Of a stretch of 64,000 bases of DNA, positions 41,179 to 50,196 are shown in pieces. The position numbers and the translations under genes were made by a program. Origin of the DNA: Desulfobacter sp. (GTDB taxonomy: Bacteria > Desulfobacterota > Desulfobacteria > Desulfobacterales > Desulfobacteraceae); the NCBI GenBank assembly GCA_028768525.1, contig CP054837.1:1594001-1658000 (forward strand). Direction: 5' to 3'. The notes beneath the pieces were generated by a model. That model was not told the DNA's origin and ran no database searches. It saw only the letters and a list, made by a program, of their open reading frames with translations. Every line of letters begins with the position of its first letter. Within the stretch, counting starts at the first letter, position 1.

Positions 41179-41640
41179 ATGGATAACCTTGATGGATTTG
41201 ATATCAAAATATTAAGTGCCTTACAGCAAGATGGTAGAATTTCAAATGTTAAATTAGCCAAACAGCTTTCAATAAGTGAAGCACCCTGCTGGAGACGACT
41301 AAAACGACTGAAAGAAAGTGGGATTATTGAAGGATACCAAGCCATATTAAACAGAAGAAAGCTTGGATTTGGGGTTATGTCTTTTATCCAGCTCAAATTT
41401 GTTCAGCATGATAAAGAGCTAACACAACTTTTTGAAGATACGATTAACGAATGCCCGGAAGTGATGGCCTGTCACAACACCTCAGGGGCAGCTGATTTTT
41501 TATTAATTGTTGTGGCAAGAGATTTAGATGCTTATGTTGAATTTATCGACCATAAATTACGAAAAATACCTGGAATAACAGACATCACATCAAACATTTC
41601 TTTGCGGGAATTAAAGTCTTCTTTTAAACTCCCATTATAA
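41179..41640 (+). CDS. Lrp/AsnC-family transcriptional regulator
   Basis: A 153-residue regulator: N-terminal winged helix (residues 3-60: FDIKILSALQQDGRISNVKLAKQLSISEAPCWRRLKRL) and a C-terminal RAM ligand domain. A TTG at 41173 could add two residues. It is divergent from the alcohol dehydrogenase gene. Members of the family sense amino acids; here an amino acid or its alcohol derivative could be the signal, by context only. Confidence 0.93.
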   Translation: MDNLDGFDIKILSALQQDGRISNVKLAKQLSISEAPCWRRLKRLKESGIIEGYQAILNRRKLGFGVMSFIQLKFVQHDKELTQLFEDTINECPEVMACHNTSGAADFLLIVVARDLDAYVEFIDHKLRKIPGITDITSNISLRELKSSFKLPL

Positions 41641-42033
41641 AATAAAATAATGAAAATAAATATTTCATTTGGATCTCAAGAATCAAAACAAAGTCGTATT
41701 CAATCGGTTTACTCTATAAAAAATTTAGATGTAAACAAGCGTTGATTTTGTCTATTAACTACCGCTTCAGCCCCATATCTTAAAACCACAATATCTGTGT
41801 TTGATTCTAATTGGGAAATCCTGGGAAATAATACCATAAATCATCGCCTTTTAAGTAATTGAAGAATCCATCTAACAAAACACCCAATCTCCTAAAATCA
41901 TAACTTTCGTATATTTGAATTTATTTCTTTAATCTGGTAAAGAATAAAAAATCCTCTTAGTACTCTGTACGTTCTCTGATTATAAATCTAATAGATCTGC
42001 TTTGAATTAATTTCATCAACGATGAGGTGTTCG
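41641..42033. other. AT-rich intergenic region with repeat copy B
   Basis: About 390 bases between the Lrp-type gene and the cyclase/AAA/TPR gene. Apart from the 89-bp repeat (41749-41837) no gene or hairpin is evident. The ribosome site GAGGTG for the next gene is at its right end. Confidence 0.5.
41749..41837 (+). repeat. 89-bp dispersed intergenic repeat, copy B
   Basis: Identical to 38037-38125 and in the same orientation, so the two copies flank a 3.6-kb segment with the two SpoIIAA-like genes, the alcohol dehydrogenase and the Lrp regulator. Just upstream is GCGTTGATTT; the similar GCGTTGAATA precedes the diverged copy at 45409. Confidence 0.9.
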
Positions 42034-45000
42034 ATGCAATGTCCCGAATGTAAGTCTCAGAATCCTGAAAACATGCTGTTTTGCGGTAAATGCGGTGCAA
42101 AATTGGTATTACTTTGTATCAAATGTGGCTTTGAAAACCCCGAAGAATTTGCTTTTTGTGGTAAGTGCGGTAATTCGTTACAGAAAACATCAGATACTTC
42201 AGAAATAGACTATAAAAAGCCTGAATCTTATACGCCAAAACATTTAGCCAACAAAATTCTTACAAACCGAGGTCCCATTGAGGGAGAAAGGAAGCTTGTC
42301 ACTGTTTTATTCGCAGATGTTGCAAACTACACAACAATTTCAGAACGGCTTGATCCGGAAGAAGTCCACCAGGTAATGGATGGATGCTTTAAGATATTGA
42401 TGGAAGAAATTCACAAATATGAGGGCACTATCAATCAATTTACCGGCGATGGAATTATGGCCCTCTTTGGAGCTCCTGTGGCCCACGAGGATCATGCTAA
42501 CAGAGCCTGCCGGGCAGCAATCATTATCCAGAAGGCACTTGAGCAATACCGTAAAGAACTAAAAATTAGATTTGATATTCAATTTAAAATGCGGATCGGT
42601 ATTAACTCAGGTTTAGTCGTTGTGGGTTCTATTGGCGATGACCTACGCATGGACTATACAGCTATCGGTGACACCACAAACCTTGCTTCTCGTATGGAAA
42701 GCCATGCGAAGCCGGGAACCATTTTAATATCAGAAAAAACGAGGAAAATAGTAAAAGATTTTTTTGAACTAAAATCCATAGGTACAATTGAAATTAAAGG
42801 AAAAGAAAAGCCTCAGAAAGTTTACCAGCTCATTCGAGCTGGAGACATTGAAACCCGCATTGAAGCTTCACAAGTCAAAGGTCTGACCCGTTTTGTCGGC
42901 CGAAAAAACTCAATGGGTGCACTTATTAAAGCCTTTGAAAGAGTTAAAAGCGGTTCCGGTCAAGTTGTCGGAATTGTCGGTGAAGCTGGAGTTGGTAAAT
43001 CAAGATTATTGCTTGAAATGAGAAATATGCTACTCCAGGATGAATTTGAATACGTTGAAGGAAGATGTCTGCAATATGGAAACTCTATCCTTTATCTGCC
43101 AATACTGGATATTTTAAAATCGATTTTCCTAATTAAAGATGACAATAAAGAGTTTGCTATTAAAAGAAAAATTAATGATGCGATTACAAATCTCAGTGAT
43201 CGATTCACCAGTTTAAATTCATCATTTCAGGATATCCTCTCCCTAAAAGTCGATGATGAGGAATATATAAAATTAGAACCCAAAGAAAAACGTGAAAAGG
43301 TCTTTGAAGCAATTCGAGATCTTTTAATAAGAATGTCCCAAGACAAACCTCTTGTAATTGCGGTTGAGGATCTTCATTGGATTGATAAAACGTCTGAAGA
43401 ATTCTTAACCTTTTTCATAGACTGGTTGGCGAATAGTCAAATATTATTGATCCTTCTTTATCGCCCTGAATATACACACCAGTGGGGGAGCAAATCATTT
43501 TATACAAAGATTGGTGTCGATCAATTGGGTATTAGTTCAAGCGGGGACTTAATTAAAGCAATATTGGAAGAGGGAGAAGTGGCAACGGAACTTAGACAGC
43601 TAATCCTGAATAGATCCTCAGGGAATCCCCTGTTCATAGAAGAATTCACAAACACCCTGGTTGAGAATGGGGCCATTGAAAAACAAGAGAATCAATTTGC
43701 CCTAAAAGGGAATTCTAAAGACATAAAAGTTCCAGATACTATCCAAGGAATTATCGCAGCACGAATTGATCGGTTGGAGGATAACCTGAAAAGAACTATG
43801 CAGGTCGCATCCGTTATTGGTCGAGATTTTGCTTTCAAGATACTTCAAACAATTACCGGAATGCGAACAGAGCTAAAAGCTTATCTCCTAAATCTTCAAG
43901 GGTTAGAGTTTATCTATGAAAAAAATCTTTTCCCTGAACTGGAATATATATTCAAACATGCTTTAACCCAAGAGGTGGCCTACAATAGTTTACTTCAGAA
44001 AAGGCGAAATGAAATCCATGAAAAAATCGGATTGGCAATAGAGGAACTTTATTCTGACCGGATGGAAGAATATTATGAGATTTTAGCATATCATTTTTCG
44101 AAAAGCAGCAATGATAAAAAGGCAGTCCATTATCTGAAAATGTCTGCCCAAAAAGCTTCAGCAAAATTTTCTCATTGGGATGCTTTTGCTTCATTAAAGA
44201 AAGCATTCCACATACTTGAAACACAAATTGACTCCCCGGAAAATCAAAAAGCAAAAATTAAAATTCTAAAGCTTGCAAATATGCCATTATTTGTTCTGGG
44301 AATGCCGGATGAATCACTTTGGGTATTAGATACAGCAATAGCAATTGCCAGAGAGATGGAAAATAGTATTGATATATCGGAGTTTTATAGCCTAAAAGCT
44401 TCATATTACTCTCATAGGGGAGATAATGATCGTGCCTGCATGTATGCGGGAAATGCCTTCGAGGAGGCAAAAAAATATCAAAATCTTGATCAGATGGTTC
44501 AAAATGCTTGCGTCCTCTCTATGGCACATTTATCAACTGGGAATTTTAAGAAAATAAGTACTATGGTACCAGAAACTATTGAACTAATTGAAAAAAGCAA
44601 AAGAAAACTTGATTCTTTTTCCATGCCTTTCGCTCCTTATTCAACTCTCTCTTCATTTTGCGGTCTGTCAATGGGTTGTATAGGGGCATTTAACGAAGGA
44701 AATAAATATTTAACATCAGGATTGGGACTTGCTTACAGAATTAAAGACAAATTGGCTATTGGCATTGCTGAATTAAACTATGGAGTTTTCTATCTTGTAA
44801 AGGGCGATTGGAATTCTGCCCTAGAACATTTTAATATATGTGTCATGTATGCAAAGGAAGTCAATAACCTGTGGAGCCAAGCCTGGTGTTATTGTGTAAT
44901 GGGATACGCAGCATCTATGCTCAGCAACCATGAAGAAGCTAAGATGCTTATAAAACAAGGGTTGGAAATGTATCATGAAAGCGGTGTGAAATTTTCCTTA

Positions 45001-45399
45001 CCGGCAGCTTATTCTTTTTCTGGTTATGCAGCCTTTGAATCAAAAGATTATGAAATTGCCAGGGAATATTTAGAAAAAGCTGTGCAATTATCTCAAACGA
45101 ATAATGAAAAAGTTATCGAAGGGCGGACGAGTATTTTCTTGGGCAGTTTAATATGCAAACAAGACCTGTCACAAAAACAAGATGCCTTGAGCATTATGAA
45201 AAAAGGAATGAAACTTTTAAAAAGTTTTGAAGCTAAACCATTTTATTCGATTGGACATTTTTATTTAGGAGAGCTTTTCCTGAATACAAATGAACCTGAG
45301 AAAGCCGTAAGACATCTTGAAAAAGCCAATATCTTTTTTGAGGAAATGGGAATGGATTTCTGGCTTAGCAGAACACAAAAGCTGCTTTCAAATATTTAG
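42034..45399 (+). CDS. Zinc-ribbon / class III cyclase / AAA ATPase / TPR protein
   Basis: A 1,121-residue multidomain signalling protein. Residues 1-50 hold two CxxC-type zinc ribbons (CPECKSQNPENMLFCGKCG and CIKCGFENPEEFAFCGKCG). Residues 90-260 form a class III nucleotidyl cyclase domain with the metal aspartates in VLFADVANYT and FTGDGIMALFG. A STAND-like AAA domain follows with Walker A GEAGVGKSR (near 320) and Walker B LVIAVEDLHW (near 445). The C-terminal 450 residues are TPR-like helical repeats. ATG 42034 is chosen over 42022 because GAGGTG lies six bases before it. Likely a cyclic-AMP-producing or regulatory ATPase; input unknown. AT-rich compared with the flanking metabolic genes. 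Confidence 0.9.
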   Translation: MQCPECKSQNPENMLFCGKCGAKLVLLCIKCGFENPEEFAFCGKCGNSLQKTSDTSEIDYKKPESYTPKHLANKILTNRGPIEGERKLVTVLFADVANYTTISERLDPEEVHQVMDGCFKILMEEIHKYEGTINQFTGDGIMALFGAPVAHEDHANRACRAAIIIQKALEQYRKELKIRFDIQFKMRIGINSGLVVVGSIGDDLRMDYTAIGDTTNLASRMESHAKPGTILISEKTRKIVKDFFELKSIGTIEIKGKEKPQKVYQLIRAGDIETRIEASQVKGLTRFVGRKNSMGALIKAFERVKSGSGQVVGIVGEAGVGKSRLLLEMRNMLLQDEFEYVEGRCLQYGNSILYLPILDILKSIFLIKDDNKEFAIKRKINDAITNLSDRFTSLNSSFQDILSLKVDDEEYIKLEPKEKREKVFEAIRDLLIRMSQDKPLVIAVEDLHWIDKTSEEFLTFFIDWLANSQILLILLYRPEYTHQWGSKSFYTKIGVDQLGISSSGDLIKAILEEGEVATELRQLILNRSSGNPLFIEEFTNTLVENGAIEKQENQFALKGNSKDIKVPDTIQGIIAARIDRLEDNLKRTMQVASVIGRDFAFKILQTITGMRTELKAYLLNLQGLEFIYEKNLFPELEYIFKHALTQEVAYNSLLQKRRNEIHEKIGLAIEELYSDRMEEYYEILAYHFSKSSNDKKAVHYLKMSAQKASAKFSHWDAFASLKKAFHILETQIDSPENQKAKIKILKLANMPLFVLGMPDESLWVLDTAIAIAREMENSIDISEFYSLKASYYSHRGDNDRACMYAGNAFEEAKKYQNLDQMVQNACVLSMAHLSTGNFKKISTMVPETIELIEKSKRKLDSFSMPFAPYSTLSSFCGLSMGCIGAFNEGNKYLTSGLGLAYRIKDKLAIGIAELNYGVFYLVKGDWNSALEHFNICVMYAKEVNNLWSQAWCYCVMGYAASMLSNHEEAKMLIKQGLEMYHESGVKFSLPAAYSFSGYAAFESKDYEIAREYLEKAVQLSQTNNEKVIEGRTSIFLGSLICKQDLSQKQDALSIMKKGMKLLKSFEAKPFYSIGHFYLGELFLNTNEPEKAVRHLEKANIFFEEMGMDFWLSRTQKLLSNI

Positions 45400-45408
45400 C
45401 GTTGAATA

Positions 45409-45480
45409 TGTCTATAAACGGTCCGCTTTTACCGGAATTGCCCGACCACCACATCTTGTATGCGATTCGATTTGAAAGAT
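45409..45480 (+). repeat. Diverged copy of the dispersed repeat
   Basis: Begins TGTCTATAAACGG, then CCGCTT, and later ACCACATCTTGTATGCGATTC, which tracks the order of segments in the 89-bp repeat (TGTCTATTAAC, CCGCTT, ACCACAATATCTG, GATTC). Similarity is partial and the call is tentative. It directly follows the cyclase gene. Confidence 0.4.
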
Positions 45481-45589
45481 AGGTTCAAAAAATTATTGGA
45501 GAATAAACTTACTCTGTAAACTTTGGCCAATTTCCTTGAACGTGTTATTTCCCTACAAGCCTGAAAGAAAATGTCGTGCCCCCGGCCTT

Positions 45590-46172
45590 GAAAGGGGAGG
45601 GGCTTCGGCTAAACTCTCCGTTTTCGCCCTTGCCCGCGAAGCCATTACCCGGTCCAGGGTCCTGGGCTTTATCTATACCAAGCCGGGAGAAGCGCCCCAA
45701 GAGCGTGAGGCAGAGCCCCATACCCTGGCATTCAAGGGCATGGGCTGGTATCTTCTGGCCCATTGCCGGCGGCAAAAGGACTTCAGGATATTCAAGCTTT
45801 CCCGCATGTCCCGGGCCAATATCCTGCCCCAGTACTTCACCACCAGGCAGGTGGACCCCAATTGAATACTTTAACGCGGACAATTACAGCGGGAAACAGG
45901 TGGCCATGGAGCTTCGGATTTCCCGGCGGCTCAAGCCTGCCATGGAGGAGCACTTCGGCCCCTCGGCCCTGGCCCGGGAGGAAGGCGGCACCGGCCCATC
46001 CAGGGGCGGCCCCTTCTGGCGGCTTTCAGCCACCCTGCCCCTAAACGACTGGCTCTACGGGTTTCTGCTCAGCCTGGGCCCGGAGGCGGAACTGATTTCC
46101 CCCTCCTCCCTCAAAACAGAGCTGGCAGAAAAAATAAAGAAAATGAAAAAAATATATTCAAACCTGACATAG
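45590..46172 (+). pseudogene. WYL-domain transcriptional regulator remnant, frameshifted
   Basis: One frame to 45865 encodes the WYL core (RVLGFIYTKPGEAPQ, then EPHTLAFKGMGWYLLAHCRRQKDFRIFKLSRMS). After a frameshift near 45860 a second frame continues with the C-terminal half (EYFNADNYSGKQVAMELRISRRLKPAMEEHFG and PLNDWLYGFLLSLGPEAELISP) to the stop at 46172. The N-terminal DNA-binding domain of YafY-type regulators is missing. Both the truncation and the frameshift mark it as a pseudogene. It is GC-rich, unlike the preceding cyclase gene, so the AT-rich island ends about here. Confidence 0.82.
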
Positions 46173-46257
46173 TGCTGTCACACCAGAGTGGTATGGTCTG
46201 CTCATCAGGAGCCGGTTTTCTGACGATATGAAATAATTAAAACGGAGAGGAATACTG

Positions 46258-46599
46258 ATGACAACAGCAGACAAAAGACTGGTGGCACCCTGCGGGCTGT
46301 TCTGCGGGGCCTGCCATAGATATAAAAAGGAAAAATGCCCGGGATGCCGGGATCTGGCCCGGGCCACCTGGTGCAAAATACCCGACTGCGCCCGGGAAAA
46401 AGGGCTCACCACCTGCAGCGGCTGCACCCAATTTGCCGATGTCAACCAATGCAAAACCTTCAACAACCTGATTTCCAGATTTTTCGCCCTGATTTTCAGG
46501 TCCGACAGAAAGGCATCGCTGGCGCGCATCGACGCCATGGGAAGGGCGGCCTATGCCCGGGAAATGGCCCAAAAGGACCTGATGGTCCTTACCCGGTAA
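46258..46599 (+). CDS. DUF3795-type small cysteine-rich protein
   Basis: A 113-residue protein with ten cysteines, mainly in PCGLFCGACHRYKKEKCPGC near the N-terminus, then WCKIPDC and CSGCTQFADVNQC. This pattern is that of the DUF3795 family, small probable metal-binding proteins common in anaerobes and of unknown function. RBS GGAGAGG precedes the ATG. A shared stem-loop at 46602 ends both this gene and the opposite one. Confidence 0.82.
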   Translation: MTTADKRLVAPCGLFCGACHRYKKEKCPGCRDLARATWCKIPDCAREKGLTTCSGCTQFADVNQCKTFNNLISRFFALIFRSDRKASLARIDAMGRAAYAREMAQKDLMVLTR

Positions 46600-46601
46600 T
46601 A

Positions 46602-46645
46602 AACAGCCCCCTATTTCCGGCAAAACTGCGGAAAAGGGGGCTGTT
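46602..46645. terminator. Bidirectional terminator between convergent genes
   Basis: AACAGCCCCCT (46602-46612) pairs with AGGGGGCTGTT (46635-46645), with an inner TTCCG/CGGAA pairing. It lies between the stops of the DUF3795 gene and the formiminotransferase-cyclodeaminase gene. Confidence 0.8.
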
Positions 46646-46669
46646 CTTCAAGATGAATGCGTGAACAGA

Positions 46670-48295
46670 CTATTCTGCTGAACGGGCCTCCAGAATCTCA
46701 AGTACCTTGGCGCAGCGGTCCGCGGCCCTCTCTTTGATGGCTTCGGCCTTGGCCAGGGTCTCTTCCTTATAGGACGGGTCCGTTATATCCCCCATATTGA
46801 TGACCACATTCTTGTACGCACCCCAGATGCCCATTTCCAGGGCCCTGGCCCCCACTTCCACATCGGACTTGGAGGCGAGATTGCCGTACCGGGCCACCTC
46901 CATCATGGCATCCCAGGCCCCGTCCCCCAAACGCATGGTGGACAGGGGCACCTCAATGGCCTTTTTCAGGCCCAGCTGAAGCTGCGCCTGCCGGTGGGCC
47001 TTTTCCTCATCCGTCCCCCTGGGCAGCCCCAGGGCCGCCACATAATCGGCAAAGGCATTGGTGTCGGCATCCACCATGGGAATCAGGGCATGGGCTGCCT
47101 GGTGCAGGGGGGGAATGAGCTCCCGCATCTTGCCGTCCACCGCTTCAAATTTCCTCACCCCCAGGGTGAGCTTGGCCACCATGGACCCCAAGCCGGCACC
47201 CATGGCCGCAATGGCCGCCGACGCAGACCCGCCGCCCGGGGCGGAACTCCGAGAGGTCACCTCTTGGATAAAGCCCCTCAGGGTCAGCCCGGCAAGGGGT
47301 TCATCCGGTTCCTCGGCAATGATGTATTCGATGATTTTCTCTTTGGGGTTGAAGGGGGCAACTGAATTGAGCCCCAGCCGCTCCACGGCCAGCCTCACCT
47401 TCTGGTCCTCATCCAGAACAAACAGCCCCTCCTTTTCTATATAATACTCCGCAGCCATGAGGATGGCCTCCAGGGGAACCACGCCTACGATTTCAGAGCC
47501 GGTCACGGCCACCTTAAGGCCGGCGGCCTCCTCCTTCACCGCTTCAAAAAGCTCATGGATGGCGGTGACATTGTAGTTGTTCAGGTTCACCGTCACCTGG
47601 GCCAGGTTGTAATCATCCACATACCAGCCCATGCCCTTGACATCCTTGAACCGCCCCGGTTCATTTTCGCCCCGTCCCGCTTCCCTCAGGTTCAGCGCGA
47701 TCCTGTGGGCCTGGTTGGGGGTGGAGAGCAGGTTGACGTTATAGGCGATGAGGAAGAACCGGGCGCCGGTCACCGTGGCCCCCCATTCCGGGATGAACTC
47801 GGCCGGGCCGAAATCCGGCTTCCACTGGGGCTGTACAATACGTTCCGGGATGGCCTCGTACTGCCCTTCCCGGATCTGGGGCAGTTTTCTGCGGTATTCC
47901 TGCTCAGCGGACGCTTCATAAAGGTAAATGGGAATGCCCAGCTCCTCGGCCGCCCGCCGGCCGAATTCCTTTGACACGGCCACACATTCCTCCATGGTCA
48001 CATTGGCCACGGGGATAAAGGGGCAGACATCCATGGCCCCCATACGGTGGTGCTCGCCGGTGTGGGTCTGCATATCAATCCGTTCCCGGGCCACCCGGGC
48101 CGCAGCCAAAGCCCCTTCAACCACGGCCTGGGGATCCCCCACAAAGGTATAGACCGTCCGGTTGGTGGATCGCCCCGGATCCACGTCCAGCAAACTGCAT
48201 CCCTTGGTATTTCGAACCGCCTGGGCAATGGCTTCAATGGTTTCTTTATTCCGCCCCTCGGAAAAATTGGGGACGCATTCGACGATTTTCTTCAT
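46670..48295 (-). CDS. Bifunctional glutamate formiminotransferase / formimino-THF cyclodeaminase
   Basis: A 541-residue fusion as in animal FTCD. Residues 1-320 are the formiminotransferase (ECVPNFSEGRN at the start, DVDPGRSTNRTVYTFVG, HTGEHHRMGAMDVCPF with the likely catalytic His). Residues 335-540 are the cyclodeaminase, a helical domain with TSRSSAPGGGSASAAIAAMGAGLG. It transfers the formimino group of N-formiminoglutamate to tetrahydrofolate and then releases ammonia, giving 5,10-methenyl-THF. Many bacteria have the two as separate genes. No other histidine-degradation gene is nearby. It would supply one-carbon units to the same folate pool as the betaine methyltransferases. Confidence 0.94.
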   Translation of the reverse strand: MKKIVECVPNFSEGRNKETIEAIAQAVRNTKGCSLLDVDPGRSTNRTVYTFVGDPQAVVEGALAAARVARERIDMQTHTGEHHRMGAMDVCPFIPVANVTMEECVAVSKEFGRRAAEELGIPIYLYEASAEQEYRRKLPQIREGQYEAIPERIVQPQWKPDFGPAEFIPEWGATVTGARFFLIAYNVNLLSTPNQAHRIALNLREAGRGENEPGRFKDVKGMGWYVDDYNLAQVTVNLNNYNVTAIHELFEAVKEEAAGLKVAVTGSEIVGVVPLEAILMAAEYYIEKEGLFVLDEDQKVRLAVERLGLNSVAPFNPKEKIIEYIIAEEPDEPLAGLTLRGFIQEVTSRSSAPGGGSASAAIAAMGAGLGSMVAKLTLGVRKFEAVDGKMRELIPPLHQAAHALIPMVDADTNAFADYVAALGLPRGTDEEKAHRQAQLQLGLKKAIEVPLSTMRLGDGAWDAMMEVARYGNLASKSDVEVGARALEMGIWGAYKNVVINMGDITDPSYKEETLAKAEAIKERAADRCAKVLEILEARSAE

Positions 48296-48394
48296 GTTCC
48301 GCCCTCTCTTTTACGGTTAAATATGGATATGATTTTCCATCTCATATCACAAACCCGGGAGCTTGTATATACATGTATATTCTTTTAGGGCAGC

Positions 48395-49081
48395 CTATTT
48401 AAAAAATCCGGGACAGCCGGTCTGACCGGCATGTTTCTTTGTGAACGGGTACTCTCTGCACACCCTGGGCTTCACCTCCTGAATGGTGCAGAAAAAAGAG
48501 GCGCTCCCCGGCCAGGTGCCGAGAAAGGGGCAGGAGTCTGCTCTTTCCCCGGTCCGGGGGTCCACCCAGATCCGGTATGCCCTCTTGCCGCCGGGCCCGG
48601 CCTCTTCCCTCACCCATTCGAGGATATCGTGCCGTCCAAGGGTTTTCCATGCTTCAACATCTTTGGCCGTGCAGACCGTGTCCAGCTGCGTGCAGCAATT
48701 GCCGCAGCCCTTGCAGGCAAACCCTTTCATCTGGTTTTCAATCCACACCCCGGTCCGGCCGCCGTCCGTCCCCGGCCCGGCCGCCACTTCAAACACCAGT
48801 TCGGCGATCCAGGCCAGCATCTTTTCATCCGGATCCGCAGTTTCAAGGATATGAATCAGGTAGAACCCCAGTGCCGTATCCCCCACCGGGGTATATCCGC
48901 CGCCCCTGCGAACCCATGCCTGCTCTTCTCCCCCAGCCGCCCCGGTTTTAAAATCCGTTCCAAGTACCAGCGGGGCGATCCTGCGAAAAAGTTCAGGCTG
49001 GGGGCCGTACTGCCCGAAATCGGCAGCCACGGCATCTACGACCTGTGCCCGGGTCAAAAAGGTCTTCAATTCATTGGGCAT
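48395..49081 (-). CDS. YkgJ-family cysteine cluster protein
   Basis: A 228-residue protein whose C-terminal half has the CxxCxxCC pattern KGCGNCCTQLDTVCT (near 120-135), then CPFL, FFCTIQEVKPRVCREYP and GQTGCPGF, the layout of YkgJ/UPF0153 proteins, thought to bind a Fe-S cluster or zinc. The N-terminal 110 residues are helical and not recognised. Monocistronic. Function unknown. Confidence 0.85.
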   Translation of the reverse strand: MPNELKTFLTRAQVVDAVAADFGQYGPQPELFRRIAPLVLGTDFKTGAAGGEEQAWVRRGGGYTPVGDTALGFYLIHILETADPDEKMLAWIAELVFEVAAGPGTDGGRTGVWIENQMKGFACKGCGNCCTQLDTVCTAKDVEAWKTLGRHDILEWVREEAGPGGKRAYRIWVDPRTGERADSCPFLGTWPGSASFFCTIQEVKPRVCREYPFTKKHAGQTGCPGFFK

Positions 49082-49275
49082 ACGAAACGACCTCTTTAAA
49101 AGATAAATATTGATTGGCGCTAGAAATTACTGCTTCAACATAAAACAAAGGCAGCAGAAGATCCAATATTTTTTCTTTTCACCAAACGGTTGAATTCCGT
49201 GGAATAATGCGTCATGATTGCCCCAGAATCGGAAAACATCTTTATCTTTCCACTCTTCATCAAAGGGAGATCATC

Positions 49276-50172
49276 ATGATAAAAGGACTCCATATCATCC
49301 TAACCTATACCTGCACATTTGCCTGCGACCATTGTTTTCTTTTCTGCAGCCCCGAACGAGCCGGCGTATTTACCTTGAAACAGCTGGACCATCTCATCAG
49401 GGCAGCGGCAGATCTGGGCGGCATTCGCTCCATCAGTTTTGAAGGGGGAGAACCCTTTCTCTATTACGGCCTTCTTTGCGAAGGCATCAGGCAGGTCACA
49501 AAGGCCGGGTTTGATACGGCGGTGGAAACCAATTGCTATTGGGCAACAGGGGTAGAAGATGCCAAACTATGGCTTGGCCCGCTGCAAGAGGCGGGCTTGA
49601 CCACGATAGAACCGGGGGACGACAGCTTCCATCACGACGGTGCGGGCGAAACGCCGGCCCAAGTGGCCTCACAAGCCGCCCGTGAACTTGGAATGACCGC
49701 CAACACAATATGTATTGAGCCCCCATCATTGGCCCGCCCAAATGACCAGGCCAAAGGGGAACCTGTATATGCCGGGGGGCCGAAGCTCAGGGGGCGGGCA
49801 GTGGAAAAACTGGTAAAGGATCTGCCGGACAGGCCATGGGAGGGACTCACGGAATGCAAAATGGAGAATCTCAGAAATCCTGGCCGCGTTCATATTGATC
49901 CCTTCGGCAATGTCCTTGTCTGCCAGGGGCTGAGCATTGGCAATTACCTCGACACCTCCCTGGCCGAGGTATTGAACAATTACGATCCCGATAACCACCC
50001 GGTATGCGGACCGCTGCTCAAGGGCGGCCCCGCGGCCCTGGCCGAACAATACCGGCTCCCCCATGGCGGCCGGTATGTGGATGAATGCCATTTCTGCACG
50101 GAGCTGTGCACATCCCTTGCGGACCGGTTCCCCAAATATCTAACCCCCCGTCAAACCTACGGGCTCCAATGA
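49276..50172 (+). CDS. Radical SAM protein
   Basis: A 298-residue radical SAM enzyme. The cluster-binding motif C-x3-C-x2-C is at Cys13, Cys17 and Cys20 (YTCTFACDHC), followed by FEGGEPFLYY, the GGE motif. C-terminal cysteines (CHFCTELCTS) suggest an auxiliary cluster region. The frame is open from 49207, but the ATG at 49276 follows GGGAGA at six bases and places the cluster motif at the usual N-terminal position. No precursor peptide gene is visible next to it. The substrate is unknown. Confidence 0.88.
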   Translation: MIKGLHIILTYTCTFACDHCFLFCSPERAGVFTLKQLDHLIRAAADLGGIRSISFEGGEPFLYYGLLCEGIRQVTKAGFDTAVETNCYWATGVEDAKLWLGPLQEAGLTTIEPGDDSFHHDGAGETPAQVASQAARELGMTANTICIEPPSLARPNDQAKGEPVYAGGPKLRGRAVEKLVKDLPDRPWEGLTECKMENLRNPGRVHIDPFGNVLVCQGLSIGNYLDTSLAEVLNNYDPDNHPVCGPLLKGGPAALAEQYRLPHGGRYVDECHFCTELCTSLADRFPKYLTPRQTYGLQ

Positions 50173-50196
50173 TTTCCCAGGTATTTCATGTAAAAG

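Noticed and set aside
42034..45399. Defence (STAND/CBASS-like) locus
   Set aside because: Cyclase plus STAND-like ATPase is suggestive, but no effector, nuclease or CD-NTase gene is adjacent, so a defence call is not supported.
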